Shown here: positions 8,225 through 15,548 of the stretch, piece after piece
How the letters are laid out: the number at the start of each line of letters is the position of its first letter
Position numbering within the stretch: the first letter of the stretch is position 1
Assembly (NCBI RefSeq): GCF_001639145.1
Contig: NZ_LROY01000002.1
Span: 2,388,501 to 2,452,500, forward strand
DNA: 64,000 nucleotides
Reading direction: 5' to 3'
Source of the DNA: Microbulbifer sp. Q7
GTDB lineage: Bacteria > Pseudomonadota > Gammaproteobacteria > Pseudomonadales > Cellvibrionaceae
Translations under genes and position numbers: made by a program
The notes under the pieces: model-generated
The model's database searches: none
What the model was told of the DNA's origin: nothing
What the model saw: the letters and a program-made list of their open reading frames with translations, nothing else

Positions 8225-9181
8225 ATGAGCTTTTCAGATAGAGAAAAACAACTGGTACGGGCTGCTTTTGCCTGGGGACAAATTACCCAGAAGGAAGGCT
8301 ACACCCTGTCCGACCTGGAAATAGAAAAGTCGGTGCTGTTTCGCCGCCTGCTGGCCGGCCGTCCTCCCCTCGCCTTCCCCCCACCCCTGCGCCATGGCTT
8401 CCCCTGGTACGAGGTGATCGAGGGCCGCAGTGAGCACGTGGTCAATGCCTCCGAGGCCTCCCCCGAACACAGCATCATTGCCCCCGGCAGCAAGCCGGGC
8501 GATACCTGCATCCTGATTGATGGTGCCTTCTGGCGCGTTGCGGAGACGATTCGCGAGCGCGAGGAGTACCTGGTGGAATGGGGGGATTACCCGATGCAAT
8601 GGCGGCTGTGCAAGCACTGGGAAGTGAATTACGAAATGACCCAGCAGCTGCACATTTTCCGCAAGGAAAATCCGGATGCGAATGTAAATCTCGCCAGCCG
8701 CGGCGGGCAGAAGGAGTACAGCGAGTTCCGGGTGGACGACGACCAGACGGTATGGCTCTCCGAGTGGCACCTGACCCGTATTGGCCTGCCGGGCTGGGTG
8801 TGGGTTGGCAATGAGGTGAGCCCAGAGCCGTGCGTGCACGACCTGACACCCCTGTGCCAGGATCAGCAGGGTGCGCTGGTACTGGGTGTTGCCGGCGCAG
8901 AGCGCGGCCCCGGTTGGCTGCGCATTGAGACCGCCGACGGCGACGCCCGCTACATCAAGCTGGGGGATGAGCTCGAATACAAATCGGTCATCGCCTCGGC
9001 GGTCACCGAATTCGACCGCCTGCTGCACAGCATTGCTGGGGAAGACCTCGATGTGATGGATTGCCGCAACGGCGACGTACTGCGCTGCTACCGCGTCCCC
9101 ATGCAACTGGCGCCGCTCGAGCAGTTTGACCTTGGCGACGTGAATTACGATCTGGTACCAGATAACGCTTACGCAGGATGA
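8225..9181 (+). CDS. conserved hypothetical protein
   Basis: A 318-residue soluble protein that I do not recognise. It has no signal peptide or membrane helix, is rich in Trp and acidic residues, and contains YEVIEGRSEHVVNAS, EYLVEWGDYPMQWRLCKHWE and WLSEWHLTRIGLPGWVWVGNE. Codon use looks native. The start ATG has no obvious Shine-Dalgarno; the -10-like TAATTA ends 14 bp before it, so the leader may be very short. It is transcribed divergently from the hydrolase operon and is followed by two structured repeats. Confidence 0.75.
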   Translation: MSFSDREKQLVRAAFAWGQITQKEGYTLSDLEIEKSVLFRRLLAGRPPLAFPPPLRHGFPWYEVIEGRSEHVVNASEASPEHSIIAPGSKPGDTCILIDGAFWRVAETIREREEYLVEWGDYPMQWRLCKHWEVNYEMTQQLHIFRKENPDANVNLASRGGQKEYSEFRVDDDQTVWLSEWHLTRIGLPGWVWVGNEVSPEPCVHDLTPLCQDQQGALVLGVAGAERGPGWLRIETADGDARYIKLGDELEYKSVIASAVTEFDRLLHSIAGEDLDVMDCRNGDVLRCYRVPMQLAPLEQFDLGDVNYDLVPDNAYAG

Positions 9182-9248
9182 TTTAACCCTCTGAGGTTTT
9201 TGCTACGTTACTTCGTAGCACTTCCAGTGGCGGCGCCGCCGGCGGTGA

Positions 9249-9325
9249 AAGTTCGCGAGACACGCCGTGAACCCATCCCTGGGGGCTCTGCAAAAACATC
9301 CTGTTTTTGAAGGTCTCGCGAACTT
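9249..9325 (-). repeat. structured intergenic element, copy 2
   Basis: The outer arms 9249-9261 and 9313-9325 are perfect 13-bp inverted repeats (AAGTTCGCGAGAC). Read on the minus strand the order is arm, CTT, hairpin A (CAAAAACA-GGA-TGTTTTTG), CAGAGCC, hairpin B (CCCA-GGGA-TGGG), TTCACGGCGT, arm. The string from CAGAGCCCC to GTGTCTCGC is nearly identical to copy 1, but the hairpin A and outer stems have entirely different sequences that still pair. Confidence 0.8.
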
Positions 9326-9406
9326 CCCCCACCGTCGACACCTTCACATCTGACTAAATTACCCCGAATCAACATTCGCTTACGAAGCACACCAGTTCAA
9401 ATTGAA

Positions 9407-9518
9407 GCTGGAGTGCTGGGGTGTTGTATTTGGAAGCGTCGCAAACAGGGACGTTTGCGACGCAGCGTACAGGGATGTATTCACAGCGGTTCCAAATACA
9501 ACACCCCAGTGCTCCAGC
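9407..9518 (+). repeat. structured intergenic element, copy 3
   Basis: The outer arms 9407-9435 and 9490-9518 match over 29 positions with two differences, both of which would be G-U pairs in RNA. Inside are hairpin A at 9436-9463 (GCGTCGCAAAC / GTTTGCGACGC, 11 bp, loop AGGGAC) and hairpin B, TACA-GGGA-TGTA, then TTCACAGCG. The architecture is that of copies 1 and 2, with the longest outer stem of the three. Confidence 0.82.
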
Positions 9519-9559
9519 GCCACTGAGGGGCCGTAAGAAGAAATACCACCAAACTCAAA

Positions 9560-10474
9560 CTAATCCACGTCTCTGCCACGCCCAGCACGTAGCAACTCAA
9601 ACCACGTTTCTCGATCCAGTTCCATTTCCAGCGCGGCCAGAGCAGCAACCAGCCGCTTGGGATTACCACTTCCCAGTACCGGAAGCATTTGCGAGGGATG
9701 TTTCAGTAACCATGCCAGCGCCAACTGCATGGGCCCGTTTTCAGAATCCAGCCCGAAGGATTTACTCAAGCGAGCTAACCCCTGTTGTACCCGCATCGCA
9801 TCTGCGTCGTCGCCACTGAACAGGCGTCCTCCGGCAAACGGTGACCAGGCCATGGGGATCACCTTGTGTTGCTGACAGTGATCCAGCTGGCCATCAAACA
9901 TGGGCAGGGAATGTAGCAGGGAAACTTCGATCTGATTGGCAACCAACGGCGAAGACAGGCGGGACTGCAACAGGTCAAACTGGTGCGGGAGGAAATTGGA
10001 AACGCCCAGGTGTTTTACCTTGCCTTCCTGCACCAGGGTCTCAAGAACACCAGCCAGCGCGTCCGCATCCATCAACGGATCCGGGCGGTGCAGTAACAGC
10101 AGGTCCATCTGCTCAATACCCATGTCCCGCAGGCTGGTCTCCACCGCCGAGCGTACATGCGCCGCACCGGTATCGTAGTGATTGATCCGCGCACCAGACG
10201 CTTCGCCGGCAAGGCGGATGCTGCACTTACTGACAATTTCCATGCGCGCGCGCAACTGCGGTTTCAGCTTCAGGGCCTCGCCAAAAAACTGCTCGCAGCG
10301 GTAGTCGCCGTATATATCTGCAAGATCAAAGGTCGTCACCCCCAGGTCCAGCATCTGCTCGAACAGCGACAGACGTTCGGCGGGGGTGTAGCCCCAGTCG
10401 GTCAATCGCCACAGGCCAAAGGCAATACGCGAAAGCGACAGTTCGGGGACGAGAGGGGAAGTGATGCGCTGCAT
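9560..10474 (-). CDS. aldo/keto reductase (YdhF-like)
   Basis: At 304 residues it is a normal length for the YdhF branch of NADPH-dependent aldo/keto reductases. The (beta/alpha)8 signatures are TTFDLADIYGDYRCE (Asp and Tyr of the catalytic tetrad), MDLLLLHRPDPLMD (His region), KHLGVSNFLPHQFDLL and MAWSPFAGGRLF, with a C-terminal LPVLGSGNPKRL that binds the NADP phosphate. The physiological substrate is unknown. The start codon directly abuts the T-tract of the phytase terminator and no Shine-Dalgarno is visible. Confidence 0.9.
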   Translation of the reverse strand: MQRITSPLVPELSLSRIAFGLWRLTDWGYTPAERLSLFEQMLDLGVTTFDLADIYGDYRCEQFFGEALKLKPQLRARMEIVSKCSIRLAGEASGARINHYDTGAAHVRSAVETSLRDMGIEQMDLLLLHRPDPLMDADALAGVLETLVQEGKVKHLGVSNFLPHQFDLLQSRLSSPLVANQIEVSLLHSLPMFDGQLDHCQQHKVIPMAWSPFAGGRLFSGDDADAMRVQQGLARLSKSFGLDSENGPMQLALAWLLKHPSQMLPVLGSGNPKRLVAALAALEMELDRETWFELLRAGRGRDVD

Positions 10475-10510
10475 AAAAAAATCCGCTGGTTCAGACGATA
10501 CCAGCGGATT
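10475..10510 (-). terminator. Rho-independent terminator of the phytase gene
   Basis: On the minus strand AATCCGCTGG and CCAGCGGATT form a 10-bp stem around an 11-nt loop, followed by a run of T. It lies 44 bp after the phytase stop, and the next base after the T-run begins the ATG of the aldo/keto reductase. Confidence 0.85.
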
Positions 10511-10553
10511 CTCGCACGGCCGGGGAGTCCAGTGCTCCTCCCCCGCAGCAGGC

Positions 10554-12485
10554 TTACGGCAGATTCAGTGTCTCGGCAATATCGGCCCAGGACACCAGCT
10601 TGAAGTTCTGCGACTGGCTGGGCATGCGGTTGCGACCGTCCTGCACCACCAGCAGACCCTGCGGATACTGACTGCCCAGCGCCGCGCTGGACACTTCCAG
10701 GCCGTCGGTTTCCGAGCTGCCGTCCAGGCTCTTGTCCAGATTGATGTCTACCCTGAAGTGCCCCACAAACTGGCTGCCATCGCGACTGAACAGCGCATAG
10801 CTGTTGTTGCCCTGGCTCGATACCACCAGATAACTTTTGTCACCGGCGTGGTAGAAGCCCATGCCTTCCACATCCGCCGCCAGGCGTTCGCCGTCCACCG
10901 CCGCAATCAGCTGTGGCCCGGCTTCGCCGCCGAGGAAGGCGGCAATATCCAGACGCCAGATGCCGCCGTCTTCCTCGCCAAAGAACAGCAGCTGCATTTC
11001 GTCATCTACCACACAGCCTTCCACCTGGCTTTCCACCTCCAGGGTCGCCAGTTGCCGCAGGCTCCAGTCCACATTGCCGGCACCGGGCACAATCTGCAGC
11101 AGCTGCACCGCGCCCTCCTTGTCCGACACCCAGGCCATCAGGTCGGCCCCCTTGCGGTAGACGCACAGGCCATAGGGATCTTCCATGGCCAGATTCCGCA
11201 GGCCAAGGTACTCCACCTCACCGGCCGCGCTGATACCGAACAGGCTGACGCCGGGGTCCGTGCGGTTGGTGGCGGCGGCGATGGCGACAAACTTGCCGTG
11301 CTGCATCGGGCGCAGGTCCACATTGTTGACCCGGCCCACGGCGAAGTGCTCCAGCAGTTTGCCGTTCAGGTCATACACATTGAGACCGCTTTTCTTGTCC
11401 GTGCCGAGAATCAGACTCGCGGACGGATTGACCGGATTGACCCAGATCGCCGGGTCATCCGCGGCGTCGCCACCGGAGGTCACCGGTGCGGTCTGTGCGC
11501 TGGCACGCACCCGCGGGATTTCCAGCAGGCCGCGGAATGCCTGCAGCTCGGCGGCGGGCTCGGGCAGCGTCACCGCAAAGCGATGCACGCGGTCGCTCTC
11601 TTCTTCCAGTGCCAGCAGGGCGCCCTGCTGCACCGCAGCCGATACAGGCTTGATCTCGGCCAGAGCCTCGACAAAATGCGGCCCCTGCTCCGGTGCATGG
11701 ATGTTAAATGCCAGAACCTTGTCGTCCGCGGTCAACCACAGGTTGCTGCTGCCGGCATCCAGCCATAAACCGCCAAAGCTTGCTCCAGGCAGCGCACTGG
11801 CGGCAACAAAGACTTCCCGCGCCTCATCCATTTCCGCATCGGCATTCAGACTCCAGATGCCCAGCGGTGGCTGGGCCACAAGCAACTTGCCGCTGCGATC
11901 GTCGACCACGCAGGACGAGACCTGCTCACCGAAATACAGTGGACGCACCTCGGTGAACTGCCACGCCTGCTCACGGGGGTGCACCACATACTCGTGGCCG
12001 AGGCCACTTTCATCGATGGCAAACAGATGAGTGCGGCCCGCCTGTCGGGAGAAGCACAGGGCCACCTGTGGCGCGCTGGTGGCCATGGCCGCCAGGTAAC
12101 GAATACGCGGGCTGCCCTCTTCCAGGTCCAGCAGGCGCAATTGCAGCTCACCATTGTCTTCGTCGTAGACCGCAATCAGCCAGTTGTCCTGCGCCAGCTG
12201 CTGCAGGGCAAAACGCTCCACCGTGCCGCCGTCCAGCGCAAGCCGCTCGCGACCGCTGTCATCGACCAGAACCAGGCCGCGCTTCTCGCTGGCCAGCAGC
12301 AGATAATCGCCACCGCCCAACTGCAATGGCGCCAGCTGGCTGGAGACCACATCCTGCAACGCCAGTGCATTCTGCGGGGTGATGGGTTTGGGGGCAGCCG
12401 CCTGCTCGATCTGGGGGCCACAGGCGCTCATCAGCCCCACAAGGGACGACACCAGCGCGCCATACAAAAAAGTTTTATACGTCAT
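10554..12485 (-). CDS. 3-phytase, dual beta-propeller lipoprotein
   Basis: A 643-residue protein. The ATG at 12485 gives a lipoprotein signal (YGALVSSLVGLMSACG, lipobox cysteine near residue 21); the frame upstream has no signal. The C-terminal half (about 300-640) is a complete beta-propeller phytase: DDPAIWVNP, LGTDKKSGLNVYDL, VNNVDLRP, a calcium- and phosphate-binding face with QVEGCVVDDE and FFGEEDGGIW, and DVEGMGFY. The N-terminal half repeats the fold in degenerate form (SSCVVDDRSGKLLVAQPPLGIW), as in known dual-domain phytases. It releases phosphate from phytate at the outer membrane. A TonB receptor lies directly upstream in the same direction. Confidence 0.92.
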   Translation of the reverse strand: MTYKTFLYGALVSSLVGLMSACGPQIEQAAAPKPITPQNALALQDVVSSQLAPLQLGGGDYLLLASEKRGLVLVDDSGRERLALDGGTVERFALQQLAQDNWLIAVYDEDNGELQLRLLDLEEGSPRIRYLAAMATSAPQVALCFSRQAGRTHLFAIDESGLGHEYVVHPREQAWQFTEVRPLYFGEQVSSCVVDDRSGKLLVAQPPLGIWSLNADAEMDEAREVFVAASALPGASFGGLWLDAGSSNLWLTADDKVLAFNIHAPEQGPHFVEALAEIKPVSAAVQQGALLALEEESDRVHRFAVTLPEPAAELQAFRGLLEIPRVRASAQTAPVTSGGDAADDPAIWVNPVNPSASLILGTDKKSGLNVYDLNGKLLEHFAVGRVNNVDLRPMQHGKFVAIAAATNRTDPGVSLFGISAAGEVEYLGLRNLAMEDPYGLCVYRKGADLMAWVSDKEGAVQLLQIVPGAGNVDWSLRQLATLEVESQVEGCVVDDEMQLLFFGEEDGGIWRLDIAAFLGGEAGPQLIAAVDGERLAADVEGMGFYHAGDKSYLVVSSQGNNSYALFSRDGSQFVGHFRVDINLDKSLDGSSETDGLEVSSAALGSQYPQGLLVVQDGRNRMPSQSQNFKLVSWADIAETLNLP

Positions 12486-12682
12486 AGTACGTTCGTTCTT
12501 TGACTGATCTGTTGTCACTCGGCCGGCACGCGGGAGCAAAAACCCGCCACCCGGGTCAGCAAAGTGGTACACCGATGACCAATGAATCCTCTTTAAAAAA
12601 TAGCAGAAAGCCTGGGTTGCCACCGGCGCCAGGCCATCCGCTCCTACTTTTTTCCTGAATCGCTTGCGCGGCCGGCCCGCAC

Positions 12683-15280
12683 TCAGAAGGACGAGTAAGT
12701 CACGCCCAGCACGTAGGCCGGGCCGTACGTTTCGTACTGGCCGTTGTAGCCGCGGCGGTTGGCGTAAAACGGCTCGTCGGTAAGGTTTACCCCGCTGAAG
12801 AACATTTGCATGCCATTTTCGAAACGGTATCTGGCGGAAAAATCCAGCTGCATGTGTGCGTCTTCGTACAGGTCAAACACGTCATCTTCCAGGTCTACCT
12901 CCAGCAGTCTCTCGCCCTTGTAGGCGGCGGACAGGCGCAGGCTCAGGGCGTCGCGCTCGTAGCCGACAACAACATTGGCCACCAGGTCCGCCTGGGACGG
13001 CAGGGAAATTTTGTTGCCGCGCCCGGCGTCTGCGCCCAGGCCCAGGTCCGCTTCCGAGTCCGTCATGGTGGCGTTGGCACGCAGCAGGAAGCCATTATCG
13101 AAACCGCGGGTCCAGGCCAGCTCGGCACCGCTCAGGGAGGCGTTGTCGCCGTTGATCGGCTGGAAAATTTCCGCCTCTTGCACCGCCAGGCTGCCCACAT
13201 ACTGGCGGTAGTCGGCGGTGCTGGCCACGTCTGCGGTCACCACAAAGTTTTCGATCTGCTTGTGGAAAGCACCCAGGGAGAGAATACCCAGGGCGTCGGT
13301 GTAGTACTCGAAGGACACATCGAAGTTGCGCGCTTCGTACGGATCCAGCGCCGGATTGCCCGCGGCCACCTCCAACTCTCCCTCGTCGTATTCAATTTCG
13401 GCGGCTGACGGATTCAGGTCGCCGAACGAAGGCCGGGACAGGGACTCGGTGTACGCCGCCCGCAGTACGATGTTGTCGCTGTAGTCGTACTTGACGTTCA
13501 CGCTCGGGAACAGGTTGCGGTAGTCGCGCTGGTACGACACCGCTGAGACATACACGTCGTCGGCGATTTCTTCAGAACCCGGAATCGCTTCGCCCGACTC
13601 CGCCACGCGGTAGCCCGCAGCAGTGAAATCCGTGGCCTCGTAGCGCATACCGTAGGTCAGGTTAGTGCGGCCGAAATCAATGTCGTTCATCAGGTAGAGC
13701 GCGGAGATATCTTCGTGCATCACGTAATCGCGCGCCGAGTCCAGCGCGGTGCTGGTTTGGTCGATGTCGAAGCTGTCCAGATTGGCGTTGATAAAGGCAT
13801 TCAGGGCGCCCTTGTTCACGCCCGGGCCGAAATCACCCAGGCCGTAGTCAATCCCGCCATTGGCAAAGTCGGCGAGGGTGAAGTCGCTGCCGAAGCCATC
13901 GTATACGGTGGCATTCAGGTCGCCGGTCTTTTCCCGACGACGCTCGTGCACACCAAATTTCAGTTCAGACGGGTAGCCCGCCACATCGATATCGCGGCGG
14001 AAGTCGATACGCACGCTGACCTCCTCGTCGTCGGTGAAGTTGTTTTCGACGACCAGTTCGTCCAGCGCATAGCTGGCGGCATCCATTGCGCGGGCATCGG
14101 CGGCAAACATCTTCGGGATCTTGCCCGCGCGGGTATAGCCCAGCTCTAGCCCCTCCTGCACGAATGTAGTGTCGCGACGATCAGGCTCGGTCTCTTCCGC
14201 GCGAGAGAAACCCAGTGCGTATTCCACACCCCAGCTTTCCAGGTCGTGGGAACCACCGGCCACTACCGACAGGACCTGCTGTTCCTCGAAGCGATCTTTC
14301 AACTCTTTTTCCAGCGCTGCGTCAGACCAGGTCACGCCGCTCGCAGAAATAGTGTCCGGGCTGTCGTTTTCCTCGTCCAGCTTGAAGGAATTGCGCTGGC
14401 GTTCTTCATCATCGGCAAAATCCGAGTACAGGGTGTGCAAATAGAGTTGGCTGCCATCGACAAGCTCCAGGTCGAAATTCGCTGCCAGCCCGGTGCGCTC
14501 GCGGGTTACGGTGTAGTCGCGCTGCTCGATCTCCGCAGCGGTGACACCGACGCTGCCATCAAGCGCCGTGTATTGCTCCCAAACACCGTCGGTTTCGATA
14601 TTTTCGGAACCGAAGTTGCGCTGCTGATGGGACGCCGCAACGGCGACGCCCAGGGTGCGGCCAGCGAGCGAAAATTGGTTGGTGTAGGTAGCGGCAAGTT
14701 TCGGGCTGTTCTCACCCTGCAGTTCGCCGTAGCCGTTTTCCACGGTCACCTTGTAGGTCTGGCCGTCGTGATCCAGTCCATTAATGCTCTTGATCTCGAT
14801 GGCGCCGCCGATGGAATCGGCGCTCATGTCCGGAGTCAGGGTCTTGAATACCTCCAGACTGGCCAACAGATCGGAAGGAATCACATCCAGGGCCACCGCG
14901 CGACTGTCGGTTTCCGGTGCCGGCAGGCTCACACCATTGATGGTGGCGGCATTCAGGTTGGGATCGATACCGCGCACGCCGACGAAGCGGCCCTCGCCCT
15001 GGTCGCGGGCAATAAACACACCGGGCATGCGCTGCAGGGCTTCGGTCACATTGGCGTCGGGCAATTCGCCGATGGCCTCGGAGGTTTGCACCGCCACCAC
15101 TTTATTCGATGCCCGCTGGCGCTGGATATCACTGCGGGCATTGGCCGCCTGGGCCGTGACCTCGATGGTCTCTATCGCCTCGCGATGCTGTTCCGATGGC
15201 TGTTGTGCCGCGCTATTGACGCTGATGATTGCGGCGGCAAGCGGTGCCATCATTTTCAAGCTGAATCCTGACTTCATCAT
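12683..15280 (-). CDS. TonB-dependent receptor, probably for phytate or its breakdown products
   Basis: An 865-residue protein. The ATG at 15280 is preceded by GGGGA and starts a signal peptide (MKSGFSLKMMAPLAAAIISVNSAA). A plug domain (about 45-160) has ANVTEALQRMPGVFIARDQGEG and FVGVRGIDPNLNAATINGV; a 22-strand barrel ends in the typical aromatic C-terminus (YVLGVTYSSF). Its position, upstream of and co-directional with the phytase and divergent from PhoX, suggests uptake of organic phosphate or inositol phosphates (inference from context). A 14-bp tandem repeat lies next to its ribosome binding site. Confidence 0.88.
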   Translation of the reverse strand: MMKSGFSLKMMAPLAAAIISVNSAAQQPSEQHREAIETIEVTAQAANARSDIQRQRASNKVVAVQTSEAIGELPDANVTEALQRMPGVFIARDQGEGRFVGVRGIDPNLNAATINGVSLPAPETDSRAVALDVIPSDLLASLEVFKTLTPDMSADSIGGAIEIKSINGLDHDGQTYKVTVENGYGELQGENSPKLAATYTNQFSLAGRTLGVAVAASHQQRNFGSENIETDGVWEQYTALDGSVGVTAAEIEQRDYTVTRERTGLAANFDLELVDGSQLYLHTLYSDFADDEERQRNSFKLDEENDSPDTISASGVTWSDAALEKELKDRFEEQQVLSVVAGGSHDLESWGVEYALGFSRAEETEPDRRDTTFVQEGLELGYTRAGKIPKMFAADARAMDAASYALDELVVENNFTDDEEVSVRIDFRRDIDVAGYPSELKFGVHERRREKTGDLNATVYDGFGSDFTLADFANGGIDYGLGDFGPGVNKGALNAFINANLDSFDIDQTSTALDSARDYVMHEDISALYLMNDIDFGRTNLTYGMRYEATDFTAAGYRVAESGEAIPGSEEIADDVYVSAVSYQRDYRNLFPSVNVKYDYSDNIVLRAAYTESLSRPSFGDLNPSAAEIEYDEGELEVAAGNPALDPYEARNFDVSFEYYTDALGILSLGAFHKQIENFVVTADVASTADYRQYVGSLAVQEAEIFQPINGDNASLSGAELAWTRGFDNGFLLRANATMTDSEADLGLGADAGRGNKISLPSQADLVANVVVGYERDALSLRLSAAYKGERLLEVDLEDDVFDLYEDAHMQLDFSARYRFENGMQMFFSGVNLTDEPFYANRRGYNGQYETYGPAYVLGVTYSSF

Positions 15281-15294
15281 AAATCCCCGTTCCC

Positions 15295-15331
15295 TTTGAG
15301 TAGTGCTGTTTGAGTAGTGCTGTTTGAGCAG
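15295..15331. repeat. 14-bp tandem direct repeat in the receptor leader
   Basis: TTTGAGTAGTGCTG occurs twice head to tail (15295-15308, 15309-15322) and is followed by a partial third copy (TTTGAGCAG). It ends next to the Shine-Dalgarno of the TonB-dependent receptor gene. Confidence 0.8.
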
Positions 15332-15449
15332 AGGTTTTGCTGGCAAACGCCATTGGCCGACCGATGGACCGCGGAGATAAATCAAACGCCACGCCCGACC
15401 TGTTTATGTGGACGCAGGCTAGTCTTGGGATATGAAGCTTGGGTTACGC

Positions 15450-15467
15450 TTTTTTTAAATTTGTCAC
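15450..15467 (+). promoter_or_regulatory. candidate PHO box upstream of phoX
   Basis: TTTTTTTAAATTTGTCAC matches the Escherichia coli PHO box (CTGTCATAAATCTGTCAC) at 13 of 18 positions; the right half AAATnTGTCAC is almost exact. It lies 82 bp before the PhoX start, in the divergent gap between PhoX and the phytase-linked receptor. PhoB control is expected for PhoX genes. Confidence 0.5.
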
Positions 15468-15548
15468 ATTGCCGCGCTAGGCTTGATGGGTAACGGCCTA
15501 CCGCCAAACACCCGATGCAGGCCGCTTACAACAATGAATAATTGGTGA

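Larger units (their letters stand above)
9182..9559. other. 378-bp convergent gap holding two structured elements
   Basis: No gene is seen here. It contains a small TGCTACG/CGTAGCA hairpin (9201-9220) and the structured repeats at 9249-9325 and 9407-9518. It lies between convergent genes, so it is a shared 3' region. Confidence 0.7.

Noticed and set aside
8234..9106. 290-codon frame on the minus strand
   Set aside because: It lies wholly antisense to the 8225 gene, and its composition mirrors the codon bias of that gene.
14246..15271. 341-codon plus-strand frame
   Set aside because: It is antisense to the TonB receptor and has no family features.
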